A DNA stretch of 64,000 nt from Pantoea sp. AS-PWVM4 (GTDB lineage Bacteria > Pseudomonadota > Gammaproteobacteria > Enterobacterales > Enterobacteriaceae), in the NCBI RefSeq assembly GCF_000468095.1, contig NZ_ASZC01000002.1:434001-498000 (forward strand), given 5' to 3'. Under the pieces are notes generated by a model. That model saw only the letters and a list, made by a program, of their open reading frames with translations. It was not told the origin of the DNA and searched no databases. This document shows positions 45,552 through 53,122 of this stretch, in pieces. The position numbers were made by a program, and so were the translations under genes. How positions within the stretch are numbered: the first letter of the stretch is position 1; each line of letters begins with the position of its first letter.

Positions 45552-46088
45552 ATGGTAGACACACTTAAAACAGCAATCCGCCTGATGTGCAAAGCTCACC
45601 CCGCTGGCCGATTGGGCATGGCTAAAGGCTTAGGCATGTCCATTGATCAGTTTCACAACCACCTTTACCGAAAGTGCCAGAGTCGTTTTTTCACGGTTGA
45701 TGAGCTGATGAAGATGGAAGACCTGTCGCGCACTAACCACCTGGCTGAATACTTTGCCGCTCGTCGTCGCCTGACGCTGGTGGACATCTCATCAGTGCAG
45801 AACGTGGACAAGGTTGATCTCTTTGACATCGAACTGAAAACCAGTGCAGCCGCTGGTGAGCTTGCGACCGCCAAACTTGCAGCCGTGTCAGATGGTGTGA
45901 TCGACAACCACGAACGCAAAACCCTTTCCGAGCTTTTTAACAAAAAAATCCGTCATCAGATTCACGGCTTTATGGGCTTTCTTGCGCTCTATGGCGTGGG
46001 TGTCTCGGATCATTCGGTGGATATGTTTGTAGCGAGCAATCGCAAAGCAGAGATGGCGGGAATGCATTTTGAGTCGCCGGAGGCGTGA
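45552..46088 (+). CDS. YmfL/CII-like phage regulator
   Basis: A 178-residue protein in the cII position. It resembles YmfL of the e14 prophage: TLKTAIRLMCKAHPAGRLGM, then GMSIDQFHNHLYRKCQSRFF with an HTH-like segment and EELMKMEDLS-type helix (here VDELMKMEDLS). Activation of lysogeny promoters is inference from position. The ATG at 45552 has AAGGA upstream. Confidence 0.78.
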   Translation: MVDTLKTAIRLMCKAHPAGRLGMAKGLGMSIDQFHNHLYRKCQSRFFTVDELMKMEDLSRTNHLAEYFAARRRLTLVDISSVQNVDKVDLFDIELKTSAAAGELATAKLAAVSDGVIDNHERKTLSELFNKKIRHQIHGFMGFLALYGVGVSDHSVDMFVASNRKAEMAGMHFESPEA

Positions 46089-46525
46089 TGAAAGTTTTGA
46101 CAGCGTCAGAAAGGTTGACGCCCGAGGTTGCAGCCCCAGGCGTCGGTTTGCGAGTAAATCAACTGGTATGGAGAGTTAATCGCATGAACATTTTACGCAG
46201 AAATAAGCCATCAGTGCAATTTCGCTGCCGTTTGGTAGCTGGTGCGCTGGTGTTTGAACAGAGATTACCCGCTGCTGGTGGACCCGGCAACTACCAGGAA
46301 GTGAGCATGATGGTAGTTCAGACCGAGTGGAATGATTTTTATCGTAAGCCGGAGACAGAGCATTGCGAATCCTCGACCGACGATTTACCGACAAGCGGGG
46401 CGTTCCCGTCAAAGTCATCCGCTGGGAGCCTGAATCAAACCGGGTTATCTACCTTCGCGAAAACTACGAACATGGCGAGTGCTTCAGCCCTCTTGACCAG
46501 TTCCAGCGTTACTTCAGGGAAATAG
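46088..46525 (+). CDS. Hypothetical phage protein with overprinted 3' end
   Basis: A 145-residue frame starting ATG 46088 with GGAGG 4 bp upstream and touching the previous stop. A second in-frame ATG at 46184 has the GGTATGGAGAG element before it and would give 113 residues. The middle (NILRRNKPSVQFRCRLVAGA) looks like a real small phage protein. The last 50 or so residues are Ser/Thr-rich and overlap the DUF4222 gene in another frame, so they may be read-through into that gene. Function unknown. Confidence 0.5.
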   Translation: MKVLTASERLTPEVAAPGVGLRVNQLVWRVNRMNILRRNKPSVQFRCRLVAGALVFEQRLPAAGGPGNYQEVSMMVVQTEWNDFYRKPETEHCESSTDDLPTSGAFPSKSSAGSLNQTGLSTFAKTTNMASASALLTSSSVTSGK

Positions 46526-46545
46526 GGGTCAGGGATGAGCGTTAA
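46363..46545 (+). CDS. DUF4222-like small phage protein
   Basis: A 60-residue protein resembling DUF4222: RRFTDKRGVPVKVIRWEPES, then RVIYLRENYEHGECFSPLDQF. The start is TTG at 46363 with GGAGAC 6 bp upstream. It overlaps the preceding frame heavily and the replication gene by 11 bp. Function unknown. Confidence 0.65.
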   Translation: MRILDRRFTDKRGVPVKVIRWEPESNRVIYLRENYEHGECFSPLDQFQRYFREIGVRDER

Positions 46546-47434
46546 ATTATCTGCATACGTCTGGGACGGATGTGCCGCATCGGGGATGAAGATCACCAGC
46601 GTAGCCATCATGGCGCGCCTGGCTGACTTCTCCAGCGATGAGGGGCTTTGCTGGCCTTCTATCGCGACTATCGCCCGTCAAATTGGCGCTGGCCCGAGCA
46701 CTGTCCGTACCTCACTGAGAAAGCTGGAAAGCGAAGGCTGGCTTACCACCACGCCGCGCCGCAAGGGCAACCGCAATAACTCCAACATGTACCAGTTGAA
46801 CGTTAAGAAGCTGCGCGAAGCTGCTGCGCTTCACCTGTCAGAATCTGACGCATCAGAATCTGACACATCAAAATCTGACGCGTCAAAATCCGGTGCATCA
46901 GTTTCTGACGCATCAAAATCTGATGCACCAGAATCCGACAAAAACACAGGTTTTCACCCGCCAGAATCTGGCGACGATCCGTCAGTAAATTCAAAACATG
47001 ATCCATCAAGTAAAAAACCTGTTGGTCAACTGGCTGCGCCAGCCGACGAGCAGCAACCAAAAATGGATTACCAGTCCGTTATCGAGGCTTATCACGAAAT
47101 CCTGCCAGAGATGGCAAAAGTGCTGGAGCTGACAACCGGACGCCGCGACAAGCTGCGTAGCCTCTGGCGCAAATTCGATTTCACGCAAGACCGTTGGATT
47201 GCTTACCTGCGTTACATCGCGAAGCACTGCCGCTGGATGTGTGAGAACCGCGCTGACAACGCATCAGGCCGCACCTGGCGCAAAAAGAATTTCGATTACC
47301 TGATCACCGAACGTTGTTACCTGTCGGTCAAGGAAGAGCGCGCCAACGACCTGCCAAAGACTGGCGGTCAGCGTGATGTTAACCAAACCGCGAGTGTTGA
47401 TTATGCGCATCCAGACGGCTGGCGGGGGGAATGA
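46535..47434 (+). CDS. Phage replication initiator (O-like) with internal iterons
   Basis: A 299-residue protein in the lambda O position. The N-terminal part is a winged-helix DNA-binding domain (GLCWPSIATIARQIGAGPST, TVRTSLRKLESEGWL). A central low-complexity segment (about residues 103-137) of five-residue repeats such as ESDAS and KSDAS is encoded by 15-bp iterons that are probably the origin. A C-terminal domain follows (YHEILPEMAKVLELTTGRR). Related phage proteins are called replication protein or HTH-domain protein. No lambda P homologue follows. Confidence 0.8.
   Translation: MSVKLSAYVWDGCAASGMKITSVAIMARLADFSSDEGLCWPSIATIARQIGAGPSTVRTSLRKLESEGWLTTTPRRKGNRNNSNMYQLNVKKLREAAALHLSESDASESDTSKSDASKSGASVSDASKSDAPESDKNTGFHPPESGDDPSVNSKHDPSSKKPVGQLAAPADEQQPKMDYQSVIEAYHEILPEMAKVLELTTGRRDKLRSLWRKFDFTQDRWIAYLRYIAKHCRWMCENRADNASGRTWRKKNFDYLITERCYLSVKEERANDLPKTGGQRDVNQTASVDYAHPDGWRGE
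46841..46945 (+). repeat. 15-bp iterons, probable prophage replication origin
   Basis: Seven tandem units of pattern AAATCTGACGCATCA lie inside the replication gene; six are well conserved and the seventh is degenerate. The core TGACGCATCA is a near-palindrome. Lambda ori likewise consists of iterons inside gene O, followed by an AT-rich stretch, which is seen here around 46980-47030. Confidence 0.75.
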
Positions 47435-47844
47435 TGAACACAGAAACGTTGATTCTGACTCACCTGATGAGTTTTCCCGGTCAGACCCCTGCGCAGATTG
47501 CCAATGCAATCGGACGCACCCGCAGCACTGTTGGCGCATCTCTGCCAGTGATGGTTGCTGTTGGTGATATCTGGAGTGATGCCGAAGCCCGTTACTACAC
47601 CGCAGAGCCAGCAGGCGAGGGTGATGAGAAATACATTGCGCTTTGTGACGAGGCATATCGCCTTCAAGAGCGGAATTTATGGAACCCAGCCGCGCACGTC
47701 TGGCATCAGGCCCAAGAGGCAACACTCAAGCCGGGGCTACGCGAGAAGGCACGAATCAAGGCAATCCTGTGTGTCGAGAGGGCCAGAGAGAAAGACCCTC
47801 GACCTGGTCCTGATCCTTTCTGCCGCAGGGGTAACTTCCGATGA
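47431..47844 (+). CDS. Phage HTH protein with PerC-like C-terminus
   Basis: A 137-residue protein. The N-terminal part resembles a winged helix (QTPAQIANAIGRTRSTVGASL) and the C-terminal part (YRLQERNLWNPAAHVWHQ) resembles PerC-type phage regulators. Role unknown; it replaces the expected helicase loader position. Two adjacent ATGs (47431, 47434) straddle the preceding stop. Confidence 0.65.
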   Translation: MMNTETLILTHLMSFPGQTPAQIANAIGRTRSTVGASLPVMVAVGDIWSDAEARYYTAEPAGEGDEKYIALCDEAYRLQERNLWNPAAHVWHQAQEATLKPGLREKARIKAILCVERAREKDPRPGPDPFCRRGNFR

Positions 47845-47963
47845 AAGCAGCCATACAGCGCCACTGGCGGCGCAATGAAGATTTCTACCGTGGAGCACGT
47901 CCTGCGGTCCTGATGATAACCGGTCTGATTTTTGCCCTGGCATGGGAGCTGACACACCAATGA
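47841..47963 (+). CDS. 40-residue single-pass membrane peptide
   Basis: A short frame, MKAAIQRHWRRNEDFYRGAR followed by one hydrophobic helix (PAVLMITGLIFALAWEL). Its ATG overlaps the previous stop (ATGA) and its stop overlaps the next start (ATGA), which strongly supports it as a translated gene. Function unknown; a positively charged N-terminus implies an N-in membrane peptide. Confidence 0.7.
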   Translation: MKAAIQRHWRRNEDFYRGARPAVLMITGLIFALAWELTHQ

Positions 47964-48790
47964 GTAATTTACTTCAGGTTTATAAAAACAAAGACGACAA
48001 CGAAACAAACATCACTGTCCGCAAAACTTACCTGCTGGGCGTGGATGAACTCTACATCGAGCCGGGTTACAACGTCCGAGAGATTGACCAGACACACGTT
48101 GAAGAATTCCGCGACGCGTTTATCGCCGGTGAGCACGTTCCGCCGCTGACCGTTCAGGTGACAGAGCAGGGCGTTAAGATTATCGACGGCCATCACCGCT
48201 GGCACGGCGCGAAGCTGGCACAGGCAGCAGGCCATGAAATCCGCCTGGAGTGCAAAGACTTTGTAGGCAGTGAAGCCGATCGCATTGCATTCATGGTCAC
48301 AAGCAGCCAGGGCAGGGCACTGGAACCGCTGGAACGTGCCGCCGCGTATCAGCGCATGATCAATCAGGGCTGGGAACCGGCAGAAATTGCGAAGAAAGTT
48401 AAGCGCTCAGTGGCAGATGTCGATCATCACCTCCAGTTACTTACTGTGGGTGACGGCCTGATCGCTATGGTCAAAACCGGGGAAGTTGCCGCGACGACCG
48501 CTGTAGCAATGGTCCGGGAGCATGGAGCCAAAGCCGAGACGGTAGCCAGAACCCAACTGGAGAAGGCCAAAGCCAGTGGCAAGAAGAAGCTGACCCGTTC
48601 CGCTGCTATCCCTGAGTTCAGCCCCATTCGAGCGCGTAGACTACTGGAAATAATTTTCCACAATGCAGTTTCATCTGCGGATGAGGGAAAACTGATTCTT
48701 TCTCTGCCACTCGAATATCAAAGAGAAATTGAGCTAATCATCTGTGAATTCCATGACTTTCTGAAATCAGAAAAAGGGGAGTGTCAATGA
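47960..48790 (+). CDS. ParB/KorB-like phage protein
   Basis: A 276-residue protein with an N-terminal ParB/Srx domain (VPPLTVQVTEQGVKIIDGHH and RWHGAKLAQ) and a central HTH (GWEPAEIAKKVKRSVADVDHHL). It also has a basic linker (KAKASGKKKLTRSAA). Phage ParB-like proteins of this type occur in replication modules; whether it serves partition, replication or regulation is unknown. It overlaps both neighbours by 4 bp. Confidence 0.8.
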   Translation: MSNLLQVYKNKDDNETNITVRKTYLLGVDELYIEPGYNVREIDQTHVEEFRDAFIAGEHVPPLTVQVTEQGVKIIDGHHRWHGAKLAQAAGHEIRLECKDFVGSEADRIAFMVTSSQGRALEPLERAAAYQRMINQGWEPAEIAKKVKRSVADVDHHLQLLTVGDGLIAMVKTGEVAATTAVAMVREHGAKAETVARTQLEKAKASGKKKLTRSAAIPEFSPIRARRLLEIIFHNAVSSADEGKLILSLPLEYQREIELIICEFHDFLKSEKGECQ

Positions 48791-49299
48791 GTGCTATTGA
48801 TTTCTATTCGGATTTGAATGATGCAAAGGGCCACCTGCATGAAATGGCTGATGCAATTAGCTCTATCAAAGTTAACGATGAAAACAGCTTATTGCTACGT
48901 GATTACGCAGAAGAAAACGTAAGCCTTGCCTACTGCATATTGGAAGAATTGCTTCATGATAATAACCGTCATAGCAATGAATTGATAATCAATGGTGTTG
49001 TCATCAATAAATTCGAGGACAAGTTGTATTGTGCTAATGATCTTCACAAAGCCAGCGGAAATGAAAACAGGCACCGACCACAGTATTTTCTAAGCACTCA
49101 TACTGCTAAGACAATTATCACTTCTTTGCCTGGTGAATCATGGACAAAAGTTCATATCATCAAAGGCGGTTCAGTTCAGGGCACCTATGCTTGCCGGGAG
49201 CTGCTTTTCGCCTACGCAATGTGGATTAATCCTGAACTGTTTGTCCGAGTCCTTCGTGAGCTTCATTTGGTTGATGCAATTAAGAAGGGAGCTAAATGA
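48787..49299 (+). CDS. KilA-N domain protein
   Basis: A 170-residue protein with a C-terminal KilA-N DNA-binding domain (LYCANDLHKASGNENRHRPQ, YACRELLFAYAMWINPELF). The N-terminal 70 residues are helical and unrecognised. KilA-N proteins act in phage regulation or antirepression; the role here is unknown. The ATG at 48787 has AGGGGA 6 bp upstream and overlaps the previous stop. Base composition is more AT-rich than flanking genes. Confidence 0.8.
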   Translation: MSAIDFYSDLNDAKGHLHEMADAISSIKVNDENSLLLRDYAEENVSLAYCILEELLHDNNRHSNELIINGVVINKFEDKLYCANDLHKASGNENRHRPQYFLSTHTAKTIITSLPGESWTKVHIIKGGSVQGTYACRELLFAYAMWINPELFVRVLRELHLVDAIKKGAK

Positions 49300-49718
49300 A
49301 ATTAACCCCTAAACAGCGCGCTGAATTGCGCATGAAATTTGGTGGCCGGTGCGCTTATTGCGGTTGTGATTTGCCTGAAAAGGGCTGGCACGCTGACCAC
49401 GTAGAGGCGGCGTTGCGCAAGTGGGGGTTTGGCCCCCGCCAGGCAGATGGCACACGAAGAACGGTTGCCACTGGCGAGCACTGGAAGCCCGAAAACGATG
49501 TTATGGAAAACCTGTTTCCGGCGTGCGCACCGTGCAACCTCTTCAAAGCCACATTCAGCCTTGAAGGATTCCGGGAGCAAATCGCAGAGCAGGCAGAACG
49601 GGCGAGACAATACAGTGTTAATTTTCGTACAGCCGAGAGATTCCGGCAGATTCAGGTAACTGCATCACCGATTGTTTTCTGGTTTGAACGATACCAGCAG
49701 CAGGAGGGCGCGGCATGA
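49296..49718 (+). CDS. HNH endonuclease (early region)
   Basis: A 140-residue HNH nuclease: zinc-binding CAYCGCDLPE, active-site HADHVE, and CAPCNLFK with the second Cys pair. Some lambdoid phages carry such genes in the Nin-like region. The substrate is unknown. It overlaps KilA-N and rusA genes by 4 bp. Confidence 0.85.
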   Translation: MKLTPKQRAELRMKFGGRCAYCGCDLPEKGWHADHVEAALRKWGFGPRQADGTRRTVATGEHWKPENDVMENLFPACAPCNLFKATFSLEGFREQIAEQAERARQYSVNFRTAERFRQIQVTASPIVFWFERYQQQEGAA

Positions 49719-50080
49719 AGTTAACCCTGCCATTCCCTCCAACAGTAAACACCTACTGGCGTAACACGCCAAAGGGAGTATTAATCAGCGCCTCCGGGCG
49801 CTCTTTCCGTTCCAGTGCGATTTACAGCGTGCTGGAGCAGTTAAAGCGCCGCCCCAAGCCGATCACTACTGACGTTCAGGTGAATGTGATCCTGTACCCG
49901 CCAACCCGATTAAGGCGCGACCTGGACAACTACCAGAAAGCGCTATTCGACAGCCTGACGCATGCCGGTGTCTGGAAAGACGACAGCCAGATTAAGCGAA
50001 TCATCATTGAGTGGGGGCCGATCATCAAAGGCGGCAAAGCTGAAGTGACGATCACTGACTATCAGGCGGTGGCTGCATGA
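49715..50080 (+). CDS. rusA: RusA Holliday junction resolvase
   Basis: RusA cleaves Holliday junctions produced in phage recombination. The 121-residue product has PFPPTVNTYWR at the start and the three catalytic Asp residues in RRDLDNYQKALFDSL and VWKDDSQI. It is full length and lies in the usual Nin-like position before antiterminator Q. Confidence 0.94.
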   Translation: MKLTLPFPPTVNTYWRNTPKGVLISASGRSFRSSAIYSVLEQLKRRPKPITTDVQVNVILYPPTRLRRDLDNYQKALFDSLTHAGVWKDDSQIKRIIIEWGPIIKGGKAEVTITDYQAVAA

Positions 50081-51120
50081 GGGCATTGTTAACACCTGAG
50101 CTGGTTCCGCGCATTGGGGTTGTGCTGTTTAAGCCCGGCAAAGATTTGCATTCGCTGTTCCGTGGACGCGTCCTGATCAGCACCCCAACATCAGAAATGG
50201 CCGACCTGCCATCAGGCTTAATCAACGACAGCAGCCAGCCATTACTGGACGAAAAATCACTGGCAGGATTCTTTAATGATGACCGGGTAATCAAAGCTGC
50301 TGGTGGCTGGGAAGTGCATGACGCGTGGGTGCAAAAAATTAACGCCTGCCAGCTTCAGAAAAAGGATTCCTATCATCATCCGCATTACACTACCTTGCGC
50401 ACCGAATCGGGAACGGTTTGCCTGTGTTATCACGATGATAATTACTGCCGTGAGAATGGCTTACCTGAATCACTTGAAAGTGTTGCCGCTGGTAATCTGG
50501 CGCGGTGGATTATCGAATCCGCCTGTATTCAGATGGGGTTAGGTTCAGACCATCGGATGACATTACCAGAGCTGTGCTGGTGGGCCTGTCTTAATGACGT
50601 TACGGACCTGATACCTGAAGCACCAGCGCGCCGTGTGCTGCGTATGCCAGAAGAGAAACCGGCTACAGGAGCACTGAAGGAATCACGCATCCAGCCGGAA
50701 CGGGCTGCACGGGAAGTGATACAGGAAGCGGCAGAGGTGGTTAAAGCCGTCATCAGCCTGGCTATCGACCCGGAATCACCGGAATCATTCATGAAGCGGC
50801 CAAAGCGCCGCCGACTGGAAAACGAGAAGTACACACGGTGGGTAAAAGCGCAGCCATGCGCCTGCTGTAATAAACCAGCAGATGACCCGCACCACATCAT
50901 CGGACACGGACAGGGAGGAATGGGAACCAAGGCACACGATTTGTTTGTGATACCGCTTTGCAGGGCGCATCACGACGAACTCCACCGTGACCCGGTGGCA
51001 TTCGAAAACAAATACGGGGGCCAGACAGAACTGCTGTTCAGATTCCTTGATCGCACCATAGGCATCGGCGTGATCGGGATAGCGAAAAATAAAACGGTAT
51101 GGAGAAATAACGATGCGTGA
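50077..51120 (+). CDS. DUF968 phage protein
   Basis: A 347-residue protein of the DUF968 family found in lambdoid Nin-like regions. The C-terminal third carries Cys/His motifs CACCNKPADDPHHIIGHGQ and FVIPLCRAHHDELHRDP, an HNH-like zinc fold, preceded by a basic stretch. A recombination nuclease role has been suggested for relatives; that is inference here. It overlaps rusA by 4 bp and Q by 8 bp. Confidence 0.85.
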   Translation: MRALLTPELVPRIGVVLFKPGKDLHSLFRGRVLISTPTSEMADLPSGLINDSSQPLLDEKSLAGFFNDDRVIKAAGGWEVHDAWVQKINACQLQKKDSYHHPHYTTLRTESGTVCLCYHDDNYCRENGLPESLESVAAGNLARWIIESACIQMGLGSDHRMTLPELCWWACLNDVTDLIPEAPARRVLRMPEEKPATGALKESRIQPERAAREVIQEAAEVVKAVISLAIDPESPESFMKRPKRRRLENEKYTRWVKAQPCACCNKPADDPHHIIGHGQGGMGTKAHDLFVIPLCRAHHDELHRDPVAFENKYGGQTELLFRFLDRTIGIGVIGIAKNKTVWRNNDA

Positions 51121-51457
51121 CATGACACATGTTTTAGATTGCTGGGGGGCGTGGGCGGCTGCGGAAAGTAGTGGAGTTGATTGGCAGCCAATTGCCGCTG
51201 GATTCAAAGGACTTCTGCCTCATGGGAAAAGCTCACGTATTCAGTGCAACGATGATGAAGGTATAATGATTGATAGTTGTGTTGCTAGATTAAGAAAATA
51301 CAAACCAGATGAGTTTGAATTGATCATTGCACATTTTGTTATTGGGATATCATTGCGAACGATAGCTAAAAAAAGAAAGTGTTCGGATGGAACTATTAGG
51401 AAAGAGTTACAGGCAGCAATGGGATTTATAGATGGTTGCTTGAGTATGCTATATTAA
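51113..51457 (+). CDS. Late antiterminator Q
   Basis: A 114-residue protein of the phage antitermQ family: LDCWGAWAAAESSGVDWQPI and AAGFKGLLPH near the start, KCSDGTIRKELQAAMGFIDG at the C-terminus. Q binds near the late promoter and modifies RNA polymerase to read through terminators into lysis and head genes. GGTATGGAGA is 7 bp before the ATG. Confidence 0.88.
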   Translation: MRDMTHVLDCWGAWAAAESSGVDWQPIAAGFKGLLPHGKSSRIQCNDDEGIMIDSCVARLRKYKPDEFELIIAHFVIGISLRTIAKKRKCSDGTIRKELQAAMGFIDGCLSMLY

Positions 51458-51467
51458 GCATGTGATG

Positions 51468-51493
51468 AAAAAGGCGGTCACTTCCCGCCTTTT
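51468..51493. terminator. Terminator between Q and the minus-strand cassette
   Basis: A 10-bp stem AAAAAGGCGG / CCGCCTTTTT with a TCACTT loop; A and T runs on both sides make it usable in both directions. It partly covers the 3' end of the membrane-protein gene. Confidence 0.82.
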
Positions 51494-52035
51494 TGTTTCA
51501 GGAAGACCTTTATATTATCCCTTATAATAATCAATGAGTGGAGCATGAAGAATATGGTTAATATGGCAAGCCACACACAGAAAAGACATGCATAGAAGTT
51601 AGTGGATAAGCCTAGCGTAAATTGAGATATGGCCGTTGTAATTGAAAGCCAGATGGATGTGTTTATGAATGCAGATAAATTATCAAGAGGCTTAAATAAT
51701 TCGCCCTCATCTATGGAGTCAACGTCAATGCCAGTTGCATGGCTAAATGTTTCTCTGTATTCTTTGGTTCCAAAAACCTTTTCTTTTAAATTTACTATAA
51801 CAAAAGTATGAAGACTCAACAAGAAAGAACCAACAGATATAAACCCAGAAAAAAGATAACCTCTTAAATTTTTATGGTGGAACTCAAAGAATTTAGAGTT
51901 TAACTCTGGGGAGTTTTTATAAAGCATAATGAGTCCTAGCAATGCCAGGACAGAAAGCAAGGCAAGAAAAATGTATTGATAACGTATCCTCTGCGACAAT
52001 ATCCAGTCATATAAAAACATTTTTGTTTTTACCAT
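51478..52035 (-). CDS. Four-helix membrane protein of the AT-rich cassette
   Basis: A 185-residue inner-membrane protein with four hydrophobic helices (about 22-39, 60-81, 121-142, 146-171), a cytosolic-type basic C-terminus and an acidic loop between helices 2 and 3 (DVDSIDEGELFKP). No family is recognised. It follows the 308-aa gene, overlapping its end by 29 bp (or 14 bp if ATG 52020 is used), so the two are coupled. The pair faces against the lytic genes and is markedly AT-rich. A role as membrane effector or exclusion protein is inference. Confidence 0.78.
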   Translation of the reverse strand: MVKTKMFLYDWILSQRIRYQYIFLALLSVLALLGLIMLYKNSPELNSKFFEFHHKNLRGYLFSGFISVGSFLLSLHTFVIVNLKEKVFGTKEYRETFSHATGIDVDSIDEGELFKPLDNLSAFINTSIWLSITTAISQFTLGLSTNFYACLFCVWLAILTIFFMLHSLIIIRDNIKVFLKQKGGK

Positions 52036-52933
52036 TCATTATTTGGTCCTTTATTATATCAATTACTTCACTGGAAGAATAGTTGTCATTTGTCAAACCA
52101 TCAACTTTATCTGCGATAAGGTCGAAATCATACTCATCGAAGAACGTTGGGCAATTCATAACATCAATAAACCTCTCATTATCATTATAGTCTAAAGCTA
52201 CAACCTTAGCTTTCAGGATGTTACTGACAGAACCATATGCATCTGATATAAGTCGCCCAATGTTACTTGTTTTTGATCTTGATGCATTATCAATAGAGAA
52301 ATTAATGTCAATATTCTTCGTTATGGTTTCAATTGCTGACATAGGCTTTTGTTCAAATTGTAAGTGCGAAAATCGGAAGGATGCGGATTTTATTTTTTTG
52401 AACTGAGCCAGAATGGCCTCAATACTGCTTTGAGTAGTGAGTATTTTGAAATTAAATCTTTCTTTATATTTCTTATTTACCGCAATAACATCTTTTTTCT
52501 TTGGTTTTTCACCTAATGCATCTATTTCTTTTTTATTCACACTTCTTATGTAATCATTAGAGATGGTTTGAAAGTTAGAAAAAAGTGAGTTTATTGAGCA
52601 TGACGAGTGGTGGTAGAGATAGAGTCCTTTCAAATTTGATTTTTTAAGGCAGAAAAAGTTAAAAGATACCAACTTTTCACTACCTTTAAGGTCTTCCACC
52701 TTAAGTCTAAATTTCCCCCCGCTAAACGTAGACTTACAGTTTTTCTTCTGGTTGCGATATGTCAAAACCATCCCGACATAATAGTCAGGTTCCTCTGACA
52801 TTAGAATTTGGCGAGAGGAATCAGTATATGAATGAACACGGCGTGATGCCTGGATAAATGCGGCCAATACATCGCCTGTCTTAATGAATTGATTTGGGTT
52901 TTCTATTTCAAATCCAATGCTTTTTACTTTCAT
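52007..52933 (-). CDS. 308-residue soluble protein of the AT-rich cassette
   Basis: An unrecognised cytosolic protein without signal or membrane segment. It begins MKVKSIGFEIENPNQF, has a Lys-rich middle (EKPKKKDVIAVNKKYKERF) and an acidic C-terminal half (NCPTFFDEYDFDLIADKVDG). No catalytic motif was identified. It is first of a two-gene unit with the membrane protein, inverted relative to the late operon and AT-rich, features of horizontally acquired moron or defence cassettes. Start at 52933 gives MKV after a weak AAATGAAAG context; no strong SD is evident. Confidence 0.78.
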   Translation of the reverse strand: MKVKSIGFEIENPNQFIKTGDVLAAFIQASRRVHSYTDSSRQILMSEEPDYYVGMVLTYRNQKKNCKSTFSGGKFRLKVEDLKGSEKLVSFNFFCLKKSNLKGLYLYHHSSCSINSLFSNFQTISNDYIRSVNKKEIDALGEKPKKKDVIAVNKKYKERFNFKILTTQSSIEAILAQFKKIKSASFRFSHLQFEQKPMSAIETITKNIDINFSIDNASRSKTSNIGRLISDAYGSVSNILKAKVVALDYNDNERFIDVMNCPTFFDEYDFDLIADKVDGLTNDNYSSSEVIDIIKDQIMNGKNKNVFI

Positions 52934-53075
52934 TTCAGTGCCTTACTGTTTTCTGGTCGTTTATTTTTTATTGAAATCAGATAATACTGAAAAATTAATA
53001 AAAAATCACTAATGCGTACGCAAAAAAGGATGTAGTGTGATAAGAGTCGTTACTACGCAGTACTGCTTATCATCG

Positions 53076-53102
53076 AAACCTCGCCAACTGGCGGTTTTTT
53101 TG
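53076..53102 (+). terminator. Terminator upstream of the structured RNA
   Basis: The stem CGCCA / TGGCG with an AC loop, extended by flanking pairs, is followed by seven T. As first terminator after Q it is a candidate tR'-like site. Confidence 0.7.
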
Positions 53103-53122
53103 TTTTGTGCTTCTCCATTCCA

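Noticed and set aside
46841-46945. Possible CRISPR-like array
   Set aside because: Units are contiguous 15-mers without spacers, inside a coding frame; they are replication iterons.
51478-52933. Assignment of the cassette as Kiwa
   Set aside because: Only size and membrane topology agree; gene order is reversed and no KwaA/KwaB motif was recognised.
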